Positions 31,790-40,679 of a stretch of 64,000 nt of DNA are shown piece by piece. The stretch is from Gigaspora margarita (taxonomy: Eukaryota > Glomeromycota > Glomeromycetes > Diversisporales > Gigasporaceae): contig WTPW01001652.1 in the NCBI GenBank assembly GCA_009809945.1, positions 98,195 through 162,194 on the forward strand, written 5' to 3'. Numbering within the stretch: the first letter of the stretch is position 1; every line of letters starts with the position of its first letter. Under the pieces are notes generated by a model that had not been told where the DNA came from, searched no databases, and saw only the letters and a list, made by a program, of their open reading frames with translations. Position numbers and translations under genes: made by a program.

Positions 31790-32400
31790 TACTTTTTCCA
31801 AAAATCTGGCAAATTCTGAAAGCGAGGTAATGTTTTAAGATTAACAATGCATAGTGGAGTATGTGACTGTGTGTATTTATTATAGCTGCCTTTATATAAA
31901 ATTATTAACCATATACCATCTAACCATGTTGCTGAAAAAATTGAATCTAGACCATCTTTACTAATCATTCAAACATTATCTAATTTATCAAAGGGAATCT
32001 ATTCAATTACATTCTTATATTGATTTGCTTTATGTTGAAATTCTTTAATGTAGTCATCAATTTTGGTATTTCCACTTGTTCACCTTCGGGCCATTCTTTG
32101 AGGATCACATGTATTACACATGCTTTTGAAGTGTTATGTTAGTTGCATTTTTGCATATCCCATTCCAGCGATTTCTTTTACAATCACTGTTTTGATTATT
32201 AAATTAATTAAATTCATTATATTCATTACTGTCTTGGCTACTAAATTCATCGTATTCATCACTGTTCTAATCAAAAAATTTATCATATTCATCATCATCT
32301 TTATTATAAACTTTATTGTATTCATTATTTTCTTGATTATAAAATTTATCATATTCACTACTTTCTTAGCAATAAAATTTATCATACTAAACTAGCAAGT
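31790..32400 (-). pseudogene. Kinase N-lobe module 1 with acidic repeat linker
   Basis: The most upstream module seen. 32165-32400 reads as an acidic/aromatic repeat on the minus strand (NEYDKFYNQEN, NEYNKVYNKDDDEYDKFFD, NSDEYDEFSSQDSNEYNEF), about six 11-14-residue units lying between hinge and Cys module. Then come ICKNAT, HNTSKA, CNTCDPQRMARR, TGA for Trp, TSGNTKIDDYIKEFQHKANQ, YKNVIE, TAG for Trp, IPFDKLDNV, TGA and SATWLDGIWLIILYKGSYN. VNLKTLPRFQNLPDFWKK and a donor GTAGGT near 31785 follow. The opposite-strand hydrophobic frame over the repeat is a shadow. Confidence 0.65.
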
Positions 32401-32880
32401 AAAAACTAATATTTTTTTAAATTTATTTATAAAAATAAAAAATATAGATAAATAAAAAAACTTTTTTGTAAAAATGTACAGAAAAACAAGCTACAGAATT
32501 TATCTTTAATTTAATAAATTTTGAAAGTATTATTAGTTTTTAAGTTAATAATAAAATTAAAATTTGGCATTTATATTAAAAATAGGGGCTGGTATTCGTA
32601 CCCCCCAAAATTGGTATTTATACCCCCAGCCCGGACTCCGACCCTTCCGACCTAGTCATGTGTAACATAGTACAAACAAAGATCATGTGACTTTTGGATT
32701 CTTGCATTTTGACCAATGGTTAGGTTACACAAAATTCGGATCACGTGATCTGCATAACAATAAAAGCCAATCAAAATTTGAACCCGAAGTAGGTTCAAAA
32801 ACTTAAGCCACNCCACGATNGACAATANTCGCNACATAGTNAAGTCCTNATTCTACTATNTAAATCNANNATCATCGCTT
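32401..32880. other. AT-rich DNA, GC-richer patch and scattered N bases
   Basis: No gene seen. 32586-32632 contains GGTATTCGTACCCCCC and GGTATTTATACCCCC as a direct pair inside a GGGGCTGG...CCAGCCC hairpin. 32811-32872 has isolated N calls at the start of the foldback array. Confidence 0.45.
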
Positions 32881-33832
32881 AAGTAAACTTATTCAGAAGA
32901 TTAAAATACACATACAGTAAAATTTTTAGCAAGTTTGAAGAACATTTTATTATTTGACTTTTAACTTTTACGTACGTCGACTAGATTTTTTTAAAAAATT
33001 TTACTTTTTTCGATGAACGTAAAAATTAAAAGTTAAATAATAAAAAGTTCACTGATTTGTATGTAAATTTAGTAAAATATGTATTTTGATCTTCAGAACA
33101 TATTTACTTAAGCACTTATGATCGATTTACATTGAAAAATTTGGACTTTACTATGTAGTGACTACTTATAATCACTAAAATACCTCCTTCATAATGAGAG
33201 GTGTTTTAGCGATCGCAAGTGGTTGATACATAATAAAGCCCAAATTTACTATGTAAATCGATTATAAGCGCTTAAGTAAATATATTCAGAAGATCAAAAT
33301 ACATATTCTTTGAAATCATACACATTGGTGAACTTTTTATTATTTAACTTTTAATTTTTACGTTCATCGAAAAAAGTAAAATTTTTTAAAAAAAATATAT
33401 TCAATGAACGTAAAAATTGTAAAAAAAGTAATAAAAGGTTCACCAATTTATATGAAAATTTTAGAGAATATGTATTTTGATCTTCTGAATATATTTACTT
33501 AAGCGCTTATGATCGATTTATATAGTAAATTTTGGGCTTTATTATGTATCGACCACTTGCGATTGCTAAAACACCTCTCATTATGAAGCAGGTATTTTAG
33601 CGATTGTAAGTAGTTACTACATAGTAATGTCCAAATTTTTCTATATAAATCGATCATAAGCGCTTAAGTAAATATGTTTAGAAGATCAATATACATATTC
33701 TACCAAATTTTCATACAAATCAGTGAACTTTTTATTATTTAACTTTTAATTTTTACATTCGTCGAAAAAAGTAAAATTTTTTAAAAAAAACTAGTCGACG
33801 TACATAAAAGTTAAAAGTCAAATAATAACAGT
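32820..33832. repeat. Foldback array: alternating inverted repeats, ~390-bp period
   Basis: A ~195-bp segment alternates in orientation about five times. It contains TCGATCATAAGCGCTTAAGT, AAATATATTCAGAAGATC, AAAATACATATTCT, ACTTTTTATTATTTAACTTT and ATTTTTACGTTCATCGAAAA. Symmetry centres lie near 32995, 33190, 33385, 33590 and 33785. Two alternate in type: TTTTTTAAAAAATTTT, and CTCATTATGAAGGAG-like with TTTTAGCGATCGCAAG. The next element (33841) abuts the last arm. No coding. Confidence 0.8.
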
Positions 33833-34027
33833 TACCCGATAGGACCTGAAATATATATAGATAGGTCAGATATGATTTTGCTTATTTTTGAGGTTTTTTA
33901 TGCAGATCTTTTCTATTTATAGTAATTTTTTTGCTTATTTTTGAAGTTTTTTTTGCAGATCTTTCTTTTTTAGTAACCCTATAATTAACCTGACCTATCT
34001 ATATATATCTCAGGATCCTCACCCAAT
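33833..34027. mobile_element. ~180-bp MITE, copy 1 (AGGACC...GGATCCT)
   Basis: The element is 33841-34019. The ends AGGACCTGAAATATATATAG and reverse-complement AGGATCCTGAGATATATATA, then GATAGGTCAG, form a ~30-bp TIR. The interior has two tandem copies of GCTTATTTTTGAGG...GCAGATCTTTTCTATTT. Flanks TACCCGAT and CACCCAAT match at 6 of 8. It is the same family as 37707-37886. Confidence 0.75.
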
Positions 34028-34409
34028 TTGTCACTTCTAAAATTTTAACATATGATTTTCAAATATTACACAAATTGGTGAATTACAATTTTAAAATTTT
34101 TGCCTAAAACTTTAGTTGAAATACATAGTGCTCATTAAGACAAAATTATTCTTGAGTTTTTGAGAATCGAATAGTATTGAGATCATACAAAATAAACTAC
34201 CCTTATAAATTACTACACTTTTGAAAGTGGGTAATTATTTTACATACTTTCGACGCATTCTTTCTGAGTTTGCAAATTTTTTACATAAAAAGTGGTTCAC
34301 TAGGTGCGTCATAAGGGAGCTTTTGGCAAAATGCACCTCCAAAAGGCAGGTACATTATGAAAATAATGCAAAAAATCAAGAAAATTATTTTATAGTAAGT
34401 AGATCACTA

Positions 34410-34589
34410 TTAATTTAATGCCTTTAACCAATTTATTAATGATTTCCAGATGTAAACAGTGGAATCTTTATATTCTTCAAGTTCTTTTAAAATCTCTTTT
34501 TTCGCATCTATAGGTATATGTGTTGCACGTTTTCTTTGCGATGTGGATTCTGAAGATTGTAAGTCTTTGTTTGTCACTTCAACTTCCAT
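34410..34589 (-). CDS. Small ORF, 59 aa, unknown
   Basis: ATG at 34587-34589, stop at 34410-34412. It starts MEVEVTNKDLQSSESTSQRK and continues KRATHIPIDAKKEILKELEE, then a Trp-rich end (VYIWKSLINWLKALN). It is hydrophilic and partly helical in appearance, with no motif I can name. An upstream in-phase fragment (MNFDEE*EALRQEADNTIME, from about 34677) suggests a decayed longer exon. A GTAAGT-like donor context after the stop could mean the stop belongs to an intron. It might be the start of a transposase-derived gene. Low certainty that it is expressed. Confidence 0.3.
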   Translation of the reverse strand: MEVEVTNKDLQSSESTSQRKRATHIPIDAKKEILKELEEYKDSTVYIWKSLINWLKALN

Positions 34590-35900
34590 GTTGATAACTA
34601 TGTTGATTGCAGAACTATTTCCATTATCGTGTTATCAGCTTCTTGTCTTAACGCTTCTTACTCTTCGTCAAAATTCATAGATATTAAATGTCGATATCAG
34701 ATACTTGATTAAAGTCGAATGAAGTTTCGTATAAGTATTCCGTGTTATAATTTTTGCTGATGTTTTTTTTTTAAAAAAAGGTTGTAATTATCAAAATTAA
34801 ATTAATAAAGCTAGAGTTTAAGAGCGTCTTTTATAGGCAATTCAGCTATGATTATGATGAAATATATTTTATAGAGAAAAATTCACTTTATTTAATTTTA
34901 ATAATTATGTAATTGTACAAATTTAAATATAAGTGATGTTAGGTGAGTATGAAGTAATTCTTACAAGACATATACGAGATGAAGTAAGAGGAATAAACAA
35001 ATAGTTGGTAAAGCTCGAAGGATGGCACAGAGAACTGGTCAAACAGGAGGAAATAGTCTTGTTTCTTCTGTAAACCCAACATTCATTTTGGTTACATCAA
35101 TCCTCCCTCTCTACCTAGTAAATTTCTTCAAAATAGCCTATCAGGACGACAGTTATATGAAAAACTGGGGCTGATAGGTAACTAATGAGTTTGGTTAGGG
35201 GCTTGGCCTGTTGAGACTAAAGATGCTGGTGAAATAAAATTGAAGTAATGAAATAATTTCACTATTATAGGTAAAATTAATGTTGAAATGGTGAAATTGA
35301 TGAAATTAATTTCAAAAGCATCTCTAGTCGAGATGACAGTCATTTGTACAGAATCTTTAATGCCTGTTGGGATGACAACAGAAGGCTGCATAGATTGCAG
35401 GAGAAAGTAATTCCGTTGTAAGTCTCCAAAATGAAAGACAAACCAAATTTAATAAATGTTTTTATATTTTATTTAAAAATCTTAATTACAAAATACATAG
35501 TATTTAAATAAAGAGTATATTTGTACTTTGCGACTAATAATAATTTCGTGATCTGTCTTGATCACACTAGAATATGTCATAGATAATAATAAAAATCAGA
35601 TTAAAATAAAATGTGGGTTTATTTTTAACCTTCTAGAACCCACTTATACTTGTTTAATATAAGCTCTACTCTAAAGCTAATCTCTAACATTATTACCGCA
35701 CATGAGTATCTGATTTTGGTAGTGATACTAGATGGATTTGAATTTGTTGGTCAATTGATTGTCAGTAAATAAATATGTCAGTAAATGATAAAAAAAAAAA
35801 AACAGTTTAATAAGAACATTTTAACCTACTTAATGACAAAATTTGACAGTATTTATTTTTATTATTTTATTAGTGATCAGAGATGAAATGATCGATCTCC
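34590..35900. other. AT-rich intergenic region, no gene recognised
   Basis: A minus-strand frame at 35182-35391 (69 residues) is open but has no recognisable motif or start context. No TIR pair was found. Nothing else supports a gene. Confidence 0.3.
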
Positions 35901-35924
35901 CAGCAAAATCTCCAAATAGGGTTC

Positions 35925-36095
35925 TGAAGTTCAGTTCAGTTCAATAGAGGTTCAGGTTCAAGTTCAATAAACCTGAACCTGCTCTAAAAGTTCAATACTG
36001 AATTGAACCTGAACTTAAAATTATTGAACATGAACCTGAACCTGAACTTAAAAAAGTTCAGTTCTGGTTCAGTTCAAGGTTCATGAACATGTTTA
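35925..36095. repeat. GGTTCAG / CTGAACC subterminal-style repeat cluster
   Basis: About 20 copies of TTCAGTTCA, GGTTCAGGTTCA and their complements lie within 170 bp, in both orientations. This is the same style as the CCAGTCCAG clusters at the ends of the hAT element at 22.5 kb, so it may be one end of a DNA transposon. I could not place the partner end. Confidence 0.55.
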
Positions 36096-36119
36096 TAATA
36101 TATGCATATTTTTACCTAA

Positions 36120-37070
36120 ATCATAAAGTTTGAATCAATTAGTAAAATTCAGAGAATCATAGCATTTTGTATAATTTTATTAATAAAATTATTAAAAATA
36201 TTGTTCTACATGAAATTTTACTTATTGATCATAACTTCTTGCACTAAGTAAACTTGTTCAGCAATTAGTAAAATTTAGATAATCATAGAAATTTGTATAA
36301 TTTTATTAATAAAAATATACAAATTTCTATGATACTCTAAATTTTACTAATTGATCATAACTTCTTGCTCTATATAAACTTGTTTAGCACCAAAAATACA
36401 TTATATCGTCTATTTTATTTTATTTTTTTTAAAATTTGCGTTAAAGATGCTTAAGTTTGAATTTTTGATAGAAATTTCCAAAATTAAGCATCTTTTCTTC
36501 AAATTATAAGCACAGTAAAATAAAATATGTCAATTTGATATAATTTTTGGTGCTAAAAAAGTTTACTTAGTGCAAGAAATTAGTATCAATAAGTAAAATT
36601 TAGAGAATCATAGAAATTTGTATAATTTTATTAATAAAATTATACAAAATTTTATGATTCTCTAAATTTTACTAATTGACTCTAACTTCTTGCACTAAGT
36701 AAACTTGTTCAGGACTAAAAAATATATCATATCAGTATATTATATTTCGCTTTTCTTAAAATATGAAGAAAAGATGCTTAATTTTGAATTTTTGATAAAA
36801 ATTTCTAAAATTAAGTGTTCTTTCTTCAAATTTTAAGAAAGGTAAAGTAAAATATACTGTTTTGNTNTATTTTTTGGTNCTNAANAAGTTTACTTAGTGC
36901 AANNANTTATNNTCAATTAGTAAAATTTCATGCAAAATACGATTTTTAATAATTTCATTAATAAAATTATACTTAATACTATGATTCTCTAAATTTTACT
37001 AACTGATTTATATTTCTCACTCTAAGTAAACTTGTTTAGTATCAAAAAATACATATATTTTTATTTAGAC
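36120..37070. repeat. Second foldback array of alternating inverted repeats
   Basis: Segments such as TTAGTAAAATTTAGAGAATC, ATAGAAATTTGTATAATTTT, ATTAATAAAATTATAC and AACTTCTTGCACTAAGTAAA, then CTTGTTCAG, alternate with their complements. Centres lie near 36310, 36470, 36640, 36815 and 36965. A second sub-palindrome contains AAGATGCTTAA...TTAAGCATCTTTTCTTC. Isolated N calls occur at 36865-36912. It directly follows the truncated RT of the LINE on the minus strand. Confidence 0.75.
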
Positions 37071-37099
37071 TCAAATTAGTTTACAAAATTTGACCAGCC

Positions 37100-37698
37100 C
37101 GACCAAACTATGATTGACCCTAACCCTAATCTCACTTTAGCTAACCCCCTATAATGGTTTGACAGATCTTATTAACTCTGTTTGCAATTATTTTAAGAAA
37201 TATTTTAGCATCACAATTTGTTAATGATATTGGTCACCAATTTGTTAGCTCATCAAGGTTTTTTGCTTTCTTTGGAATAAAAGTAATAATGCTTTTACCC
37301 CAAGACTTTGGAATTTTGCTATATTTCAATACTTCATTTAAAAGTGTTTTTAGTACTAGAGTAATCTTCACTTTTATTCCTTTATAAAATTCATAAAACA
37401 ACCCATCTACTCCTGGTGCCTTATTACATGCAAGGGATTCTATAGTTTCTTCAATCTCTTTTGCTTTTATTTTCTTAACTAGTTTATAATTCTGCTCTTC
37501 GGATACTGTTTGGTCAATTACTGAGAACTCTGTTATTGCATCTAGATTTACTCTATCTAGCTTGTATAGTTTCTCATATGTTTCTTTTGCATATTGAAGA
37601 ATGTTTACTGGAGTTGCATCTACAATCTTGTTTGGAATTTTTACTTTGAATATTAGACTTATTGTATAATGGGATCTACATCTAGCAAAAAAGTACTT
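37100..37698 (-). pseudogene. LINE reverse transcriptase, N-terminal part (truncated)
   Basis: Minus strand: TKYFFARCRSHYTISLIFKV (about 37650-37705), then ETIESLACNKAPGVDGLFYE, IPKSWGKSIITFIPKKAKN and LDELTNW*PISLTNCDAKIF, LKIIANRVNK. These are the RT fingers motifs: NKAPGxDG, W..I.xFIPKK and NWRPISLxNCD, with TGA in place of the Arg. Homology ends at about 37160, before the YADD palm motif, so the element is truncated at this end. The upstream half of the same ORF lies beyond the MITE at 37707-37886. Confidence 0.8.
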
Positions 37699-37894
37699 GG
37701 TTGACCAGGACCCCGAAATATATATAGATAGGTCAGGTAATAGTTTGCTTATTTTTGAAGGGTTTTATGCAGATCTTATCTATTTTTAGTAATTTTTTGC
37801 TTATTTTTGAGGTTTTTTCTGCAGATTTTTCTATTTTTAGTAATCTTATATTTAATCTGACCTATATATGTATATTTTGGGGTCCTGTTTGGCC
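37699..37894. mobile_element. ~180-bp MITE, copy 2, inserted in the LINE
   Basis: The element is 37707-37886. The ends AGGACCCCGAAATATATATA and reverse-complement AGGACCCCAAAATATACATA, then TAGGTCAG, form the TIR. The flanks GGTTGACC (37699-37706) and GTTTGGCC (37887-37894) match at 6 of 8. Removing it with one flank rejoins the LINE reading RGMAK to PTKYFFAR, close to the usual GEKPTKYFF of LINE proteins, which supports the borders. Confidence 0.8.
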
Positions 37895-38310
37895 ATTCCC
37901 CTCTTCAATCTAGTGAGTATTAGACTGGATTTGCTACAAGACTTGTAAGCTCTTCTTGCAAATCTCCCTGTAATTGCTCTATTATGATTTTTAGTTCTTC
38001 TCTTTCTGGATACCTTATTACTTCTACTTGTAGCTCTGCTATTCTTTTGTGTAGTCTTGTTACTTTCTTTTCAGGTGATGGACATAGCTTGTATTGTCTA
38101 ATTTTAGCTTGTATTCTGTTTTTGAGTACATCCCAAGTATCAATTGTTATGTGTTCTTGCAACTCCTCTTCAATGCCTTTTTTAATATTTTCATTCATTA
38201 GGCACTTAGTGTTAAACTTCCAATATGATGCATATTGAGCTTGTGATTGTATATTGAAAGTACTTTTAACAAGCAGGTAATCTGAGTTTTCAAATAGTGT
38301 TTGTGTATTC
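37895..38310 (-). pseudogene. LINE ORF2 linker between endonuclease and RT
   Basis: Open from about 38198 to 37920 (starts MNENIKKGIEEELQEHITID; helical, charged: LHKRIAELQVEVIRYPEREE, IIIEQLQGDLQEELTSLVAN). Upstream it is joined in frame to SDYLLVKSTFNIQSQAQYAS, where SDY stands for the SDH of the endonuclease. Coiled-coil-like linkers of this kind are normal between EN and RT in LINE ORF2. Confidence 0.65.
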
Positions 38311-38312
38311 TG

Positions 38313-38943
38313 TCAAAATTGTATATAATCATTGTCAACAAATATATAATCCAATCTAGTTGCTATTAATTGATTATTTCTTGTTTTTTGTGTATATGTT
38401 GTAAATAGGTGCCCAGAGTGGTTTGCTGTGTCTGTGTAGTCCTCTATCCTCTGACAAAGTTTATTTAATGAAGGATCTCTGTGCCTTGGTGCCTGGCTAA
38501 TTCTATTTATTTGAGGGTCCATATTAATATTAAAGTCACTTGCTATAATGTTCATCATATTTGCATTAAAGTCTGGTAACCAATTCTCAAAAAATCTACT
38601 TTTTTTAGTCAAATGAGGAGGTGCATAAATATTTGAAATTTTACATATATTGCTTAATTTTCGCAATATCTAAGATAACTCTGTCTTCATGGCTTTCCTT
38701 TAAATTCTTTAATTTGACATCGTGATTGTCTGCTAAGATAGCTGTTTTGTACATCCAAAAAGATTTAAATGTCCATTGGTGCTTCAAAAATATCTGCATT
38801 TTGGGAGCATTTAAATTTGTTTCTTGGATTAAAATTAAATATATATTATATGATTTTAATAAAGTGAGTGTTTTCATAAGTTTTTGTCTATTATTAAGTC
38901 CTTTAACATTCAGTGTTGCAATAGTAATTTTGTTTTTGTTCAT
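38313..38943 (-). pseudogene. LINE ORF2 endonuclease (EEP/APE-like), one frameshift
   Basis: The endonuclease that nicks target DNA for retrotransposition. ATG at 38941-38943: MNKNKITIATLNVKGLNNRQ, then LLKSYNIYLILIQETNLNAP (metal-binding Glu in QET) and ILADNHDVKLKNLKESHEDR. A frame break near 38650-38665 follows. Then come KISNIYAPPHLTKKSRFFEN, MNIIASDFNINMDPQINR (the GDFN motif changed to SDFN) and ATRLDYIFVDNDYIQF. The final SDH motif is SDY, just downstream. Most catalytic residues are recognisable. The frameshift and the adjacent truncated RT make it a pseudogene. Confidence 0.8.
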
Positions 38944-38970
38944 AAAGAAAAGATTAGATACATATTTATA

Positions 38971-40331
38971 CTAGTACTTATTACTCTCCTTAGGAGTAGA
39001 GCGACCTTCATCTCCTTCATCTTTTTTATATAGCTTGTGTCTTTCATTGCTTGATCCTATTCTAGTAGTAGACCTAGTATTTCTTTTTTTATGAGTAACT
39101 ATTATAAAACCTGCTTCTATCATTTCTTGATCTTCTGTAAGATTATTATATATTGTTTCAATTAAGCTTTGTGTCTTAGCTTGTATAATTTTACATTGCA
39201 TTGTTTGATACTGTTCTTGTACTATCACTTCTTTCGTATTTTTTTAATTACTTCTTGTTCTTTTTCTTGCAAGTTTTCACTATTTGTCTTCCTACTATCT
39301 CTATTTTCTTTTGTTGTCTCTGCTACTTTATCTGAATTGTTGTTTGTATTTAAAGATATATTTTCCAAGTTATTACATTCTTTTCTTTGACCTTGCTTGT
39401 ATTCTTTGTACCATTTTCTCAATACAATTGCCTTCTTAAACTCCACACAGTCAGCCTTTATGTGACCCTCTCTATCACAGTAAAAGCATATTTTTGGTGC
39501 TGATTTCCATTCTATTATGACCTTTTGATTCTATATGTGAGTATGGCAAGGAAGCCTTTCTGTTATCTGAGAATCATCAGCACTATAATACACAACTACC
39601 CATTGGTTCGACAATATTGGAGTACCCTTATATACCAGAGGTTTGATTTGATACAATGGTTCCAAAGTCTTCTATTGCTGTCTTGATATATCTGGAAATA
39701 GATTCCTTTTCCCCAAGAGAAACATTATATAATTTAACTGAAAAAATAGTTCTTCGAAGACTGGTTGGAATATAACCAAATAGTGTTTGCTTGAAATGAC
39801 TATCCCATCTACTGTATATTTTTGTAGACTTTCCTTATCCTTAAAATAATTTCTAGATCTGATCTTCATCCTTTAGTAAAGTAAGGGTTTGCAGCAATAA
39901 ATTTGTCACCTAACTTATTGTATAAAGCAAGTATAATTTCATTTAGTGGAATATTTACTAAATTTTTAATATTTAAAATTAAAGCATTATCATTCTTAGT
40001 TTTGATTGATCCTTTTGTAGGTGCTACTGTAAATATGGCTTTGCCTCTCTGCATTTTTGTAAAGAGACTTGACCATTGCCTTACTAGTGATTCCTGTTTT
40101 TTCTTTTCTTCTGTTAATTTGTTGTTCTTCTCCTCTTCAATTCATAGTGTTTCTAGATCTATCTCTATTGTTCATTCTGAATCACCTGACCTAACATCAC
40201 TCATCACATTGTTTGAATTCATTCCAGAACCTTCTATTCGATCTACTATGAGATCTTCTGATCTTCTACTGCTTGACAAAAAAGAATTTTCTGTTAATTT
40301 GCTTTGGCCTAGACTACCACCTTTCCCATAA
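38971..40331 (-). pseudogene. LINE ORF1-like protein with CCHC zinc knuckle (decayed)
   Basis: Nucleic-acid-binding ORF upstream of the LINE endonuclease. Clear blocks on the minus strand: YGKGGSLGQSKLTENSFLSS (about 40270-40325), LVRQWSSLFTKMQRGKAIFT, IPLNEIILALYNKLGDKFIA and SSKHYLVIFQPVFEELFFQL. The zinc knuckle CFYCDREGHIKADC (39447-39488, CX2CX4HX4C) is followed by KWYKEYKQGQRKECNNLEN and a long hydrophilic tail ending at 38971. Frame changes occur near 39225, 39520-39680 and 39868, with stops in between. An N-terminal basic piece at 40481-40675 may belong to it. Confidence 0.65.
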
Positions 40332-40480
40332 GTGGCTTCTGCGTCATCTGCCCAGCTTGTATTAAGGCTTGATGAGTCAGTTAAAGCTACCTGAACTCAA
40401 ATTTCCTTTAATTCTGCATTTTCAGCTCCATTATAGGAACTTGACTTTCATTTACCATATTTCCATTTTTCAATCTATTA

Positions 40481-40675
40481 TTATGTGTTTTGCTTTTTTA
40501 TCATCCCTTTTTTTATTTTCTCTGATTCTGCTATCTTTCTTTTTTCCCATACAAGGGCAAAAGCCCTTGTTATTAGCATTTTATTAGGTCTGTTTCCTTT
40601 TCTTCTAATGTCAATTCTTATTGTCCTACCACCCGGCACTAGTCCAATGCAGAGTGATTGTTGATCACAACCCAA
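40481..40675 (-). pseudogene. Basic fragment, possible LINE ORF1 N-terminus
   Basis: An open frame reading CIGLVPGGRTIRIDIRRKGN, RPNKMLITRAFALVWEKRKI, then lysine-rich. It is not separable from the ORF1 relic downstream by orientation or composition. No motif is recognised, and the assignment rests on position only. Confidence 0.3.
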
Positions 40676-40679
40676 TTTA

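Noticed and set aside
32120..32395. Plus-strand 91-residue hydrophobic ORF
   Set aside because: It is the antisense of the acidic repeat of kinase module 1, whose frame connects to the Cys module.
16500..32400. Alternative genetic code (TGA or TAG read as Trp)
   Set aside because: Trp positions are replaced by TGA, TAG and TAA alike, normal TGG also occurs in the same frames, and frameshifts accompany the stops. Decay explains it better.
37984..40331. Plus-strand ORFs at 37984, 38726, 39169 and 39903
   Set aside because: Antisense shadows of the LINE ORF1/endonuclease readings, which carry recognisable motifs on the minus strand.
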